This document shows positions 8,498-16,324 of a stretch of DNA of 64,000 nucleotides, piece after piece; position 1 is the first letter of the stretch; every line of letters starts with the position of its first letter. The stretch is taken from the NCBI RefSeq assembly GCF_900155395.1, contig NZ_LT699727.1, positions 338,173 through 402,172 of the forward strand, in the 5' to 3' direction. Both the position numbers and the translations under genes were made by a program. The notes beneath the pieces are model-generated. The model was not told the DNA's origin and ran no database searches. It saw only the letters and a program-made list of their open reading frames with translations. This stretch comes from Merdibacter massiliensis. GTDB taxonomy: Bacteria > Bacillota_I > Bacilli_A > Erysipelotrichales > Erysipelotrichaceae.

Positions 8498-9732
8498 CGT
8501 ATGCTTCCTTTTCCATATACTTGATATTTATAAGTCGTCAATTCACGCAGGCCCATTGGTCCCCGTGCATGTAATTTCTGCGTAGAAATACCAATCTCTG
8601 CACCAAATCCAAACTCAAAGCCATCAGAGAAACGTGTAGAGGCGTTTGCATATACCACAGCCGCATCCACTTGGTTTAAAAATGTTTCAACAGCAACCGG
8701 GTCACTGCTCAAGATCGCATCCGAGTGCATTGTATGATGAGTATTGATATGCAGGATTGCTTCTTCCAGAGTGTCCACACATTTCACAGATATCGCATAA
8801 TCCAAATATTCTTTCGCATAATCTTCCTCTGTAGCCGGAATCACTTCCGGATCAAAGAGGCAAATCGTTTCATCACCATGAATCACAACACCATTTGCTT
8901 TTAATGCAGCAAGGATGGATGGCAACAGATCCAGGCGGTCGCGATGGATCAACAAACTTTCTGCAGCATTGCATACGCTCACCCGCTGACATTTGGCATT
9001 CAATATAATAGGAATGACTTCTTGTTCATCCACTTGTCGATCAACATATAAAATACAGTTGCCGCTGCCGGTCTCAATAATCGGAACGCTGGCATTCTCT
9101 ACACAATGTTTGATCAACCGTGCACTGCCGCGCGGAATAAGAAGATCCAGATACGTACGCATCTTCATAAAAGCATCTACTGCTGCATGTCCGCTTTCCT
9201 GCAGCAAAGCTATGCAGTTTTCATCAATATTACATTGTCGTAAAGCAGCCCGCATCCATTTACACAACATTTGATTACTGGCCATGGTTTCACTGCTGCC
9301 TCTTAAAAAGCAAACATTCCCGCTTTTCAGGCAAAGCGACGCGGCATCCACGCTGACATTGGGACGCGCTTCATAAATAATGCCGATTACGCCAAAAGGA
9401 ACACTGCGTTTGACCAAATGCAGTTCCCCGCGATCCCATTCTTCCAGAATATGTCCGCAAGGATCCGGTAAAGAAGCGACCTGGCGTACGCCTTCACAAA
9501 TAGCCGCCAAACGTTGTTCATCCAATGAGAGACGATCAATAAAAGATTCACTTCTTCCCGATAAACGGGCTGCCTCTACATCTTTTTTATTTGCTTCCAA
9601 AATACTTTCCCTTTTTTCCCAAAGCAAGCTTGCCATGCATTGTAAAGCTTCATTCTTTTTTTCTGTAGGCAATTGTGCTAATTGATAGCTTGCTTGTTTA
9701 CAAAGTCTTCCTTGTTCTTCCATTGTTACCAT
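8491..9732 (-). CDS. proA: Gamma-glutamyl phosphate reductase
   Basis: A 413-residue aldehyde-dehydrogenase-superfamily enzyme reducing gamma-glutamyl phosphate to glutamate semialdehyde in proline synthesis. Landmarks: IYEARPNVSVDAASLCLKSG, LRGSSE, and CQRVSVCNAAESLL holding the catalytic cysteine, with the C-terminal FGFGAEIGISTQKLHARGPM typical of ProA. Start placed at the ATG three codons into the frame because AAAAGG from the end of proB is correctly spaced; a GTG overlapping the proB stop is the alternative. Cotranscribed with proB. Confidence 0.95.
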   Translation of the reverse strand: MVTMEEQGRLCKQASYQLAQLPTEKKNEALQCMASLLWEKRESILEANKKDVEAARLSGRSESFIDRLSLDEQRLAAICEGVRQVASLPDPCGHILEEWDRGELHLVKRSVPFGVIGIIYEARPNVSVDAASLCLKSGNVCFLRGSSETMASNQMLCKWMRAALRQCNIDENCIALLQESGHAAVDAFMKMRTYLDLLIPRGSARLIKHCVENASVPIIETGSGNCILYVDRQVDEQEVIPIILNAKCQRVSVCNAAESLLIHRDRLDLLPSILAALKANGVVIHGDETICLFDPEVIPATEEDYAKEYLDYAISVKCVDTLEEAILHINTHHTMHSDAILSSDPVAVETFLNQVDAAVVYANASTRFSDGFEFGFGAEIGISTQKLHARGPMGLRELTTYKYQVYGKGSIRK

Positions 9733-9737
9733 ATCAT

Positions 9738-10514
9738 TCACCTTTTAGCGCAAAATAGCGTTCCTCTATTTTTTTCCTCAACTAAATCATATAAGATATT
9801 CGGATCTTCTCCATTTGCAATCACCATATTGCATCCTGCACTTGTTGCAATTTGTGCTGCGTGCAGCTTTGTGATCATACCGCCAGTTCCCACGTTTGAA
9901 TTGCTGTCTCCTGCCATGGCCAGCACATGCTCATCGATCGTGTCAACGACATCGATCTTTTTTGCATCTGGATTCTTAGAAGGATCTTGATCATACAATC
10001 CTTCGATATCGCTTAAAAGCACCAGTAAATCTGCTTGAATCAATTGTGCGGTAATGGCACTCAATGTATCATTGTCACCATAGACAATCTCTTCGGTAGC
10101 TATGCTGTCATTTTCATTGATGATAGGAATCGTTCCATAAGACAACAGCACCTGCAGTGTATTCAACGCATTTTCTTTCAGCTGTTCTTCTTCCAGATCA
10201 CGTTTGGTCAACAGCAACTGTGCCACTTTTCTGGAATACTGTGCAAACATCTGATCATAGATATACATCAATTCACATTGGCCAATTGCTGCCATCGCCT
10301 GTTTTTCTTTTAATTCTTTCGGACGATGATGCAGCTGCATCTTCCCACATCCTGCTGCAATAGCACCGCTGCTCACTAAAACCACTTCATGCCCGGCATT
10401 ATTGAGATCGCTTAATACTCTAGCCAATAAATCTAGCTTTCTTAAATTTAATCGTCCGCTTTCATGTGTGATCGTAGACGATCCCACTTTTACAACGATT
10501 CTTTTTTTCTTCAT
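9738..10514 (-). CDS. proB: Glutamate 5-kinase (without PUA domain)
   Basis: A 258-residue amino-acid kinase that phosphorylates glutamate, the first and feedback-regulated step of proline synthesis. Motifs: VVKVGSSTITHESGRLN, LVSSGAIAAGC, IPIINENDSIA, and GGMITKLHAAQIA. E. coli ProB is about 367 residues with a C-terminal PUA domain; this one ends after the kinase domain, a known short form. The RBS is CAGGAG. It is the promoter-proximal gene of the proBA operon. Confidence 0.95.
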   Translation of the reverse strand: MKKKRIVVKVGSSTITHESGRLNLRKLDLLARVLSDLNNAGHEVVLVSSGAIAAGCGKMQLHHRPKELKEKQAMAAIGQCELMYIYDQMFAQYSRKVAQLLLTKRDLEEEQLKENALNTLQVLLSYGTIPIINENDSIATEEIVYGDNDTLSAITAQLIQADLLVLLSDIEGLYDQDPSKNPDAKKIDVVDTIDEHVLAMAGDSNSNVGTGGMITKLHAAQIATSAGCNMVIANGEDPNILYDLVEEKNRGTLFCAKR

Positions 10515-10568
10515 AAACTGTCTCCTGATCTTTTTGTATAACTATAGCATAACCCTTTTGCAAATACA

Positions 10569-10592
10569 AAAAAAACCGGCAGCTGCCGGTTT
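10569..10592 (-). terminator. Terminator of the DtxR-family gene
   Basis: AAACCGGCAG/CTGCCGGTTT forms a perfect 10-bp stem with almost no loop. On the minus strand it is followed by eight T. It begins directly after the repressor's stop codon. Confidence 0.85.
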
Positions 10593-10964
10593 CTATTTCC
10601 CACGATGTTTTTCTATGAAAGCTTTTAACCGCTGATAGCTGGCTTCGCTGATCACATGTTCCATACGACAGGCATCATTTTCTGCGGTTTCCGCGTCAAC
10701 CCCTAATTCTTGCAAAAACTGCTGTAAGTATTGATGACGATCATAAATGGTCGAAGCGATCTTTTTTCCTTCTTCGGTCAACGTAATTTCTCTTTCTTCC
10801 ATCTCGATCAATCCGCGTTCTTTCAAAATACTCATTGCACGCGATACGCTTGGTTTAGAATAATTCAATTCTTTTGCGATATCAATGGAACGTACTTTTC
10901 CATGTTCTCCTTGTAATTTAAGGATCGTTTCCAAATAATCTTCCCCTGATTCATGAATCTGCAT
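10593..10964 (-). CDS. mntR: DtxR/MntR-family metal-dependent repressor
   Basis: A 123-residue protein with an N-terminal winged helix (SIDIAKELNYSKPSVSRAMSIL) and the DtxR dimerisation/metal domain. The end of the wing reads EEREITLTEEGKKIA and the metal-region helices carry HQYLQQFL, GVDAETAENDACRMEH and VISEASYQRLKAF. The DACRMEHVIS segment is the position of the Glu/His metal ligands in this family. It has no SH3-like C-terminal domain, so it is MntR-sized. Monocistronic. Manganese versus iron is not decided; no transporter target is adjacent. Confidence 0.88.
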   Translation of the reverse strand: MQIHESGEDYLETILKLQGEHGKVRSIDIAKELNYSKPSVSRAMSILKERGLIEMEEREITLTEEGKKIASTIYDRHQYLQQFLQELGVDAETAENDACRMEHVISEASYQRLKAFIEKHRGK

Positions 10965-11131
10965 GATTGTTCACTCCTAATTTTTTATAAATTCTAGTTT
11001 AAGTATAGCATAGGACAACAAAAGAAGCGAATAGAATGCGCAAAACCAACCCTTGTATCTCTGCAACCTGCACGATCATCAGCTATACAGAGAATAAAGG
11101 AGAATTATTTTTATTTTTTTTCATTTTTTTG

Positions 11132-11160
11132 TTGACATTATGTCTAGTTATTGGTAATAT
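11132..11160 (+). promoter_or_regulatory. Consensus promoter of tRNA-Asn
   Basis: TTGACA (11132-11137), exactly 17 bp, then TAATAT (11155-11160), 19 bp upstream of the tRNA 5' end. Confidence 0.8.
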
Positions 11161-11179
11161 AAATGAGCAATCACGAGTT

Positions 11180-11255
11180 GCCTGAATAGCTCAGTAGGTA
11201 GAGCATCCGGCTGTTAACCGGCAGGTCACAGGTTCGAGTCCTGTTTCAGGCGCCA
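11180..11255 (+). tRNA. tRNA-Asn(GTT)
   Basis: A 76-nt cloverleaf with CCA encoded. Acceptor GCCTGAA pairs with TTCAGGC (11245-11251). D arm GCTC/GAGC. Anticodon loop CTGTTAA with GTT at 11213-11215. T arm ACAGG-TTCGAGT-CCTGT. The outer pair of the anticodon stem (T/C) is imperfect. It has its own promoter and terminator and is monocistronic. Confidence 0.95.
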
Positions 11256-11265
11256 TTTATCAATG

Positions 11266-11313
11266 ACACTTTACAAATTTCCTTTATGAAAGGATATACG
11301 TAAAGTGTTTTTT
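11266..11313 (+). terminator. tRNA-Asn terminator
   Basis: ACACTTTAC (11266-11274) pairs with GTAAAGTGT (11300-11308), with inner complementarity CCTTT/AAAGG, followed by a T-run. Confidence 0.8.
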
Positions 11314-11326
11314 ATATATATATGGA

Positions 11327-11767
11327 TCAGATTGGTTCTTCCATATCCAATGCTGCTTGTGCAGCAATCTCCAGCAGAAGCAAAAACTGTTCTTTTTGTT
11401 CTTTTGTCATCTTTTGTGTCATTTGATCAAAACAGTGTTCCATCTGCTGTTTTAAAAAAGGGTATACTTCCCATGCTTTTTCTGTTGGAGAAATATCGTA
11501 CGTTCTTTTATCTTTTTTATTTGTCGTACGCTTCAAAAAATTCCGATGTACTAATTTTGTCACCGTTTTTGCTATTACGCTTTTATCCAGATTTAAGCGT
11601 TTTGTAATTTCATCCTGAGTCAGCATTTCATGATCACAAACGATCAAAAGGACCATTGCCTGCGGAGATGTCAAATCATGGCCGGCACAAACACCGTTCA
11701 TCCACATATGCGTCTTTCTGTAAATGATAGAAATGGCCTTAAAAGCGCCATTCTTTTTTTTCTGCAT
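11327..11767 (-). CDS. MarR-family transcriptional repressor
   Basis: A 146-residue winged-helix regulator. DNA-binding region: LTQDEITKRLNLDKSVIAKTVTKLVHRNFLKR, with the wing residues TNKKDKRTYDISPTEKA, both standard for MarR/SlyA proteins. Start at ATG 11767 with AAGGA about 10 bases upstream; the frame extends 17 codons further without a comparable RBS and into the promoter. It diverges from an MFS transporter with a CBS tail, and the shared intergenic region has a long palindrome, so it very probably represses the transporter and itself. The inducer is unknown. Confidence 0.88.
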   Translation of the reverse strand: MQKKKNGAFKAISIIYRKTHMWMNGVCAGHDLTSPQAMVLLIVCDHEMLTQDEITKRLNLDKSVIAKTVTKLVHRNFLKRTTNKKDKRTYDISPTEKAWEVYPFLKQQMEHCFDQMTQKMTKEQKEQFLLLLEIAAQAALDMEEPI

Positions 11768-11805
11768 AACATACACATCCTTTTCTTTTATCATAGCAAA
11801 AACAA

Positions 11806-11882
11806 GTGGCAACTGCAACCAGTTATTGACTGTGCAGCACAGCTGCGTTATAGTAATATAGTTGCAATTGCCACTATATTAC
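11806..11882. promoter_or_regulatory. Divergent MarR/MFS promoters with MarR-type operators
   Basis: Operator A at 11853-11882 is a 30-bp palindrome with two mismatched positions, core TAGTTGCAATTGCCACTA. Operator B (11806-11819, GTGGCAACTGCAAC) is the reverse complement of the A core with one mismatch. Plus-strand promoter: TTGACT (11826-11831), 17 bp, TATAGT (11849-11854), running into A. Minus-strand promoter: TTGCAG, 17 bp, TATGAT, with its -35 inside B. One repressor binding both sites would close both promoters. Confidence 0.7.
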
Positions 11883-11901
11883 AGTAAAGGAGCAAAGATA
11901 A

Positions 11902-13566
11902 ATGGAAACTGTCAAAAAAATATGGAACAAAAAATTCATTCTTCTTTTTATTACAAACTTGCTTGTACTGGCAGCTTTTTATGCCTCTATTCCCATCATC
12001 CCGGTATATTGTCAGGAAATTGGGATCACTGGTTCAAAGGTTGGCATCGTATTAACCGCAATGTCCATTGCTACCATTATATTTCGGCCAGTTGCCGGTT
12101 ACTTGCTGGATAATTTTAATCGTTATCGAGTATATTTGCTTTTTTTAGCCCTGTTTTGTCTTTCTTTTCCCAGTTTTATCTTATTCCCTATCTTCGGCGC
12201 ATTGATCTTGATTCGATTGTATATGGGTGCTGTCTACTCGGTATGCGGTTCTGCTACGATGACACTAGCAAGCGATGTGCTTCCATCCTCCAAGATTACA
12301 GAAGGTATCAGCCGTTTTGCCTTTACCATTTCTATCGGAATGGCGCTCGGTCCTTATGTGGGTATACAAGTTCAGAATCACATGAGTTCTAAAGCATCTT
12401 TTCTTACGATCTTTGCGATCACTCTCCTCGCATTGTTATGTGTTTCTCTTTGCAAGATCAAATACCCGAAGATCAAACGGAAGAAATTTGTATTAAAGGA
12501 AACAATTTACAGACCTTCCTTGCCATTTATGTGGAACATGATGTTTTTGATGATTCCTTATGGAGCTGTTATCGCTTATTCTTCTATTCTTGCGCAAGAG
12601 AAAAATCTAACTTCTGTCATTCCTTATTTCTATATTTTTCTCGTTGCCGGAATGCTCCTGTCTAAACTTTCTACGCAAAAATTGATCGATGCAGGAAAAC
12701 ATCGCATACTGGTTTACATCAGTTTGCTGATCTTGATTATCACAATGTTTAGTTACATGTTTTTATCCACCGGCATCCATCTTCTATTAGCTGGTTTCTT
12801 TTTCGGCATCGGTTATGGAATCTTGCAACCTTTATTTCAATCTTTTGTTACCGGTACGACACCAGCTCCTAAACGCGGCGTTGCAAATGCAACTTATTTA
12901 TTATCTTATGATATAGGTATCGGATTTGGCTCGCTACTTATGGGTTTTTTACAAGAGCCTTTAGGCCTTTCCAAGGGATTTGCTTTAACAGCACTTGCCT
13001 ATATCATTGGAGGAATTATGTATTGTATATACGTGGAACATTATTATCAAAAGAAAAAAGTATCTATGGAACAAGCTGTCTTATCTACAGACAATTTAGA
13101 AACCCATATGGAAAAAGAGGTTTACAGCGTTTCTTCTCACAATACCGTCAAAGAAACCATTACTTATTTTACTGAAAAACGCATCAGCAGCGCACCGATC
13201 ATTAATGAGGAGCACAAGGTCATTGGTTTTATCAGTGACGGTGACATCATGCGCTTTTTACGTGAAAAAGAACTGCCGGCTCCTGCCGATAGTTCACTGT
13301 TATTTTTAAATTATTTGTGGGATCCTGATTCTGAATTCGAACAGAAGTTAGATTCTATACTGGATCTCAACGTGCTGGAAGTCGGTACCACCAAACCAAT
13401 CACCATCTCCGTGCATTCATCATTAGAAACTGCTTGCAAATTGCTCAGTGATGCAGGCATCAAAAAAGTCCCAGTCATGAAAGAAGAAAAGATGATCGGT
13501 ATCCTGTCCCGATCTGCCATCACACATTATTTAATCAAGCGTTATCTTAAAAAAAGCAACAAATAG
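11902..13566 (+). CDS. MFS efflux transporter fused to a C-terminal CBS-domain pair
   Basis: A 554-residue protein. Residues about 1-385 form a 12-helix major facilitator with a drug-exporter look (FRPVAGYLLDNFNRYRVY for the loop 2-3 motif). Residues about 405-550 form two CBS motifs: VKETITYFTEKRISSAPII..KVIGFISDGDIMRFL and LETACKLLSDAGIKKVPVM..KMIGILSRSAIT. CBS pairs usually bind adenosine nucleotides, so transport may be gated by energy state or a nucleotide messenger (inference). MFS proteins with CBS tails exist but are uncommon. It is preceded by AAAGGAG and regulated with the divergent MarR gene. Confidence 0.88.
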   Translation: METVKKIWNKKFILLFITNLLVLAAFYASIPIIPVYCQEIGITGSKVGIVLTAMSIATIIFRPVAGYLLDNFNRYRVYLLFLALFCLSFPSFILFPIFGALILIRLYMGAVYSVCGSATMTLASDVLPSSKITEGISRFAFTISIGMALGPYVGIQVQNHMSSKASFLTIFAITLLALLCVSLCKIKYPKIKRKKFVLKETIYRPSLPFMWNMMFLMIPYGAVIAYSSILAQEKNLTSVIPYFYIFLVAGMLLSKLSTQKLIDAGKHRILVYISLLILIITMFSYMFLSTGIHLLLAGFFFGIGYGILQPLFQSFVTGTTPAPKRGVANATYLLSYDIGIGFGSLLMGFLQEPLGLSKGFALTALAYIIGGIMYCIYVEHYYQKKKVSMEQAVLSTDNLETHMEKEVYSVSSHNTVKETITYFTEKRISSAPIINEEHKVIGFISDGDIMRFLREKELPAPADSSLLFLNYLWDPDSEFEQKLDSILDLNVLEVGTTKPITISVHSSLETACKLLSDAGIKKVPVMKEEKMIGILSRSAITHYLIKRYLKKSNK

Positions 13567-13587
13567 ACAACCCTGTTTCTAAAAGCA

Positions 13588-13620
13588 GAAAAGCTGGCTC
13601 ATAAAAAGACCAGCTTTTTT
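13588..13620 (+). terminator. Terminator after MFS-CBS gene
   Basis: AAAAGCTGG pairs with CCAGCTTTT around a loop of about 12 nt, followed by T6. It lies between convergent genes. Confidence 0.8.
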
Positions 13621-13625
13621 GATTA

Positions 13626-14198
13626 CTATATCTGCACACGATCGCTTTCATTCACTTTACGAATAACTTTGCATGGATTTCCAGCAGCAACCACACCTTT
13701 CGGGATATCATGCAATACGACACTGCCTGCTCCGATCACGCTGCCAGCCCCAATCGTAACACCTCCACAAATAGTTGCATTTGCGCCGATCCATACATCA
13801 TCTTCTATCGTAATTGGTTTTGACAGCAGGATGCCTTGCGCACGCTGTAATGCATCAACAGGATGAGCTGCACAGGAAATACACACACCTGGCGCAATAA
13901 AAGCGTTTTTTCCGATCAGAACTTTCGAGGTATCTAATATCACACAATTGTAATTGATGATCGTCAATCCCTGCGTATGAATATTAAACCCGTAATCGCA
14001 ATGAAAGGACGGTTCAATAAAGGTAAGAGGATGACAATGACCAAATAATTTTTGTAAGATCTCTTTCCTCTCTTTTCCTTGTTCCGGGGATGTCTGATTA
14101 TATTTCCAACATAACATCTTTGCCTTCTGCTGCAGTTGCAAAGGCATCTCCTGGTTATTAGCAGCAAAACTTCCTTCCATTTTTTCTTTTTCGATCAT
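13626..14198 (-). CDS. Maltose/galactoside-type O-acetyltransferase (left-handed beta-helix)
   Basis: A 190-residue acetyl-CoA-dependent sugar acetyltransferase. The N-terminal helical segment is the maltose acetyltransferase type. It is followed by hexapeptide repeats (IGKNAFIAPGVCIS, VWIGANATICGGVTIG, GAGSVIGAGSVVLHDIPKG) and the catalytic His context SCAAHPVDALQRAQG. The C-terminal AAGNPCKVIRKV is typical of the LacA/Maa/NodL group. The RBS is AAAGGAG. It follows the kinase-like gene by 4 bp on the same strand and may share its transcript. The acceptor sugar is unknown. Confidence 0.9.
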   Translation of the reverse strand: MIEKEKMEGSFAANNQEMPLQLQQKAKMLCWKYNQTSPEQGKERKEILQKLFGHCHPLTFIEPSFHCDYGFNIHTQGLTIINYNCVILDTSKVLIGKNAFIAPGVCISCAAHPVDALQRAQGILLSKPITIEDDVWIGANATICGGVTIGAGSVIGAGSVVLHDIPKGVVAAGNPCKVIRKVNESDRVQI

Positions 14199-14202
14199 AT
14201 TG

Positions 14203-15168
14203 TTACTCCTTTTTCGATTCTATCAAATGTTGGATGCAAGCAGCCATTGTTTTTTCACCTATAGAAGCATCGATACACATATCGTAGTTGTCTGCACTGC
14301 CCCATATTTGCTTTGTATAATAATGATAATTTTCTTTACGCATATGATCCATCTTATGAATCAATGCAGAAGCTTCCTTTTCATTTAAATTTTCTCGTTT
14401 CTTGACTGTTTGCACTCGATAAGAAAGCGGAGCATGCAAAAATATTTTGATACATTTTTTCTTATCACGCAATACCCAATCTGAACAACGCCCTACAATT
14501 ACAGAATTTTCTTTTGCTAGAGAACGAATGACATCTGACTCTGCCTCAAAGATTGCGTCTTTCATCGGTTTGTATTCATCTGAATATGCATATCCCTCAT
14601 GCACAAGGTCATAAATCAAGGAACTGTTCATACGCTCTTCATGATCCATGATGTATTTTTGATCAAAACCAGTTGATTTTGCTGTCAGTGTGATAATTTG
14701 TTCATCATAGAACGCAAATTGCAGCTGCTGTGCCAACTGTTTGGCAAAATCATGTCCGCCACTGCCATATTCGCGACTGATGACAATACAAACTGAATCC
14801 TCCTGCAGCGGTGTCAGTTCTGTCTGTTCCTTGACAAATAGCCGTTCAGGAAGGAACGATAATCTTCTGGCGATCCAGCGGGCAATAGCCCCAACGAAAA
14901 AAGCCGCAATGATCGTACCTTCTCTCACCCCCTGTAATTGTGAGAAAAAGAAAAAAGAAAGTACGCCGGCAATGATCGTCATAGCCGCATCAAAGCATAC
15001 TTTTGTTATACCGAAATCTGTATGCCAGCGAAGAACGATGGATTTGACAAAGGATTCTCCCGGCAACATGATCACATCTGCCAAAACTTCCATATACACA
15101 CCAATTCCCAAAATCAGGCAGCCAATGAAAAGAAATAAGATTGCCTGCCAATATGCTTCAGGCTGCAC
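14203..15168 (-). CDS. YczE-like membrane / cytidylate-kinase-like protein, distal part after frameshift
   Basis: About 321 residues. The first about 95 continue a membrane protein (AILFLFIGCLILGIGVYMEV, AMTIIAGVLSFFFF, TIIAAFFVGAIARWIARRL). From about residue 125 a cytidylate-kinase-like domain begins, CIVISREYGSGGHDFAKQLA, with the later motif VIVGRCSDWVLRDKKKCIKIF. The G-rich loop is the variant SREYGSGG seen in cytidylate-kinase-like proteins of unknown substrate. The frame opens directly at a T9 run; with one T fewer it joins the upstream ORF in phase as one protein of about 420 residues. It has no RBS or plausible start of its own, so without slippage it would not be made. Confidence 0.75.
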   Translation of the reverse strand: MQPEAYWQAILFLFIGCLILGIGVYMEVLADVIMLPGESFVKSIVLRWHTDFGITKVCFDAAMTIIAGVLSFFFFSQLQGVREGTIIAAFFVGAIARWIARRLSFLPERLFVKEQTELTPLQEDSVCIVISREYGSGGHDFAKQLAQQLQFAFYDEQIITLTAKSTGFDQKYIMDHEERMNSSLIYDLVHEGYAYSDEYKPMKDAIFEAESDVIRSLAKENSVIVGRCSDWVLRDKKKCIKIFLHAPLSYRVQTVKKRENLNEKEASALIHKMDHMRKENYHYYTKQIWGSADNYDMCIDASIGEKTMAACIQHLIESKKE

Positions 15169-15472
15169 AAAAAAAAAGAAGCTGCATCGTTAAATCAATA
15201 AAATAGCCAAAAAAAACAGATACCGGAATCTGCCATAAATTATGCCATTGAAACTTTCGCCCAAGTATAAGCAGCTGCAAAAGTACTAATAAAATACTGA
15301 ATAAAATCGTAAATACCCCTAAAGAAAGCGGAAAATATAAGCTAAGGACATACGGGATCGATGAGATCGGTGAAGTACCCAGGCTTGCTTTCGTGATCAA
15401 GCTAACTCCTAATGAATTAACAAATAAGCCAATAAAAAAAATAAGATATCGTTTTACTTTTTCATGATGCAT
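15158..15472 (-). CDS. YczE/YitT-like membrane protein, proximal part before frameshift
   Basis: About 104 residues with three hydrophobic helices: YLIFFIGLFVNSLGVSLITK, VFTILFSILLVLLQLLIL and IPVSVFFGYFIDLTMQLLFF. The LGTSPISSIPYVLS loop is characteristic of YczE-like proteins. Start at ATG 15472 with GGGGG 7-8 bases upstream. The frame ends two codons after nine consecutive T (15169-15177 on the plus strand are A), just as the protein should cross into its fourth helix. It is controlled by an ideal promoter whose -35 lies inside a PadR-type operator. Confidence 0.78.
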   Translation of the reverse strand: MHHEKVKRYLIFFIGLFVNSLGVSLITKASLGTSPISSIPYVLSLYFPLSLGVFTILFSILLVLLQLLILGRKFQWHNLWQIPVSVFFGYFIDLTMQLLFFCAA

Positions 15473-15498
15473 GGACATACCCCCTTTTACCATAAAAA

Positions 15499-15540
15499 GT
15501 GTAGCATCCAACAAAAAACATGTCAATATTGACATGTTTA
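15499..15540 (-). promoter_or_regulatory. Promoter with PadR operator upstream of the YczE-like gene
   Basis: A perfect 24-bp palindrome (15517-15540; core ATGTCAATATTGACAT) contains the canonical PadR half-sites ATGT-N8-ACAT. On the minus strand TTGACA (plus 15522-15527) and TACACT (plus 15499-15504) are separated by 17 bp, so the operator covers the -35 box. It lies directly after the padR stop codon. Confidence 0.85.
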
Positions 15541-16080
15541 TTATCTTTCTTGCGCCATGACCATTGCCATACATTTTGTCAACCATTCACAAATTGCTTT
15601 TTCACGGTAAATAGCGCCTAATAAGACCATATAATCAGATAACTGCTCTTTATCGCTCGGCGGTACACATGCAAAACCTTGCATTTTATGCGTAAGTTCC
15701 TGCAAATATTGTTCATGATAACATTGTTGTTCTTTCAACAAATCAAACTGCTCCTCTTTTTTTAACAAATCGGAAAAGAATAATTGTAAACGAAACGCAT
15801 CTTTTGTAATCACTTTTTCAGGATGTGCCTGTTTTTCCCAAGCAAACCAAGCTTCTCTTCCACTCTCCGTAATACGATATTTTTTCTTCTCCAGCACATT
15901 TCCTGTAATTTCGATCGAATATTCGATCCATCCTTTTTCGGTCAAATTTTTTAATTCAGGATATATCTGGCTGTGTTTTGCAGGCCAAAATTCAAACAAA
16001 GTAGATTCAAACTGCTTTTTCAATTCATATCCTGTCATGCTCTGTCTTTCAAGCATGCCTAAGATTGCGTATTGTAACAC
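15541..16080 (-). CDS. PadR-family transcriptional repressor
   Basis: A 179-residue protein. The N-terminal winged helix has the family opening YAILGMLERQSMTGYELKKQFE, followed by SQIYPELKNLTEKGWIEY and a wing YRITESGREAW. The C-terminal half is a helical Vir-type dimerisation domain (LKKEEQFDLLKEQQCYHEQY), as in the longer PadR subfamily-1/2 members. It sits immediately upstream of the YczE-like/kinase-like gene, and an ATGT-N8-ACAT palindrome overlaps that gene's promoter, so that gene is its likely target. The inducer is unknown. Confidence 0.9.
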   Translation of the reverse strand: MLQYAILGMLERQSMTGYELKKQFESTLFEFWPAKHSQIYPELKNLTEKGWIEYSIEITGNVLEKKKYRITESGREAWFAWEKQAHPEKVITKDAFRLQLFFSDLLKKEEQFDLLKEQQCYHEQYLQELTHKMQGFACVPPSDKEQLSDYMVLLGAIYREKAICEWLTKCMAMVMAQER

Positions 16081-16257
16081 GCTTATCTCTCCTCCTGTTC
16101 ATTGTTTTTCGTATATTTTGGTACTGTCATATGGCAATATTTTTCTATCATCAGAATCGCTGCACATCATGTGCAAAAGAAAATATTTGATTCCAAATCT
16201 TTTTAAAACGTCCATGTGTTCATTATAAGAAGAAATTAATCTGCTTTCAATAGAACC

Positions 16258-16301
16258 AAGAAAAGATGATTTGCATAATAATCATGAAATCATCTTTTCT
16301 T
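16258..16301 (-). terminator. Hairpin terminator after the GH20 gene
   Basis: AAGAAAAGATGATTT (16258-16272) pairs perfectly over 15 bp with AAATCATCTTTTCTT (16287-16301), 24 bp after the GH20 stop codon. The downstream U-tract is short. Confidence 0.65.
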
Positions 16302-16324
16302 ATCTTAGCATTCGAAGAAAAGCT

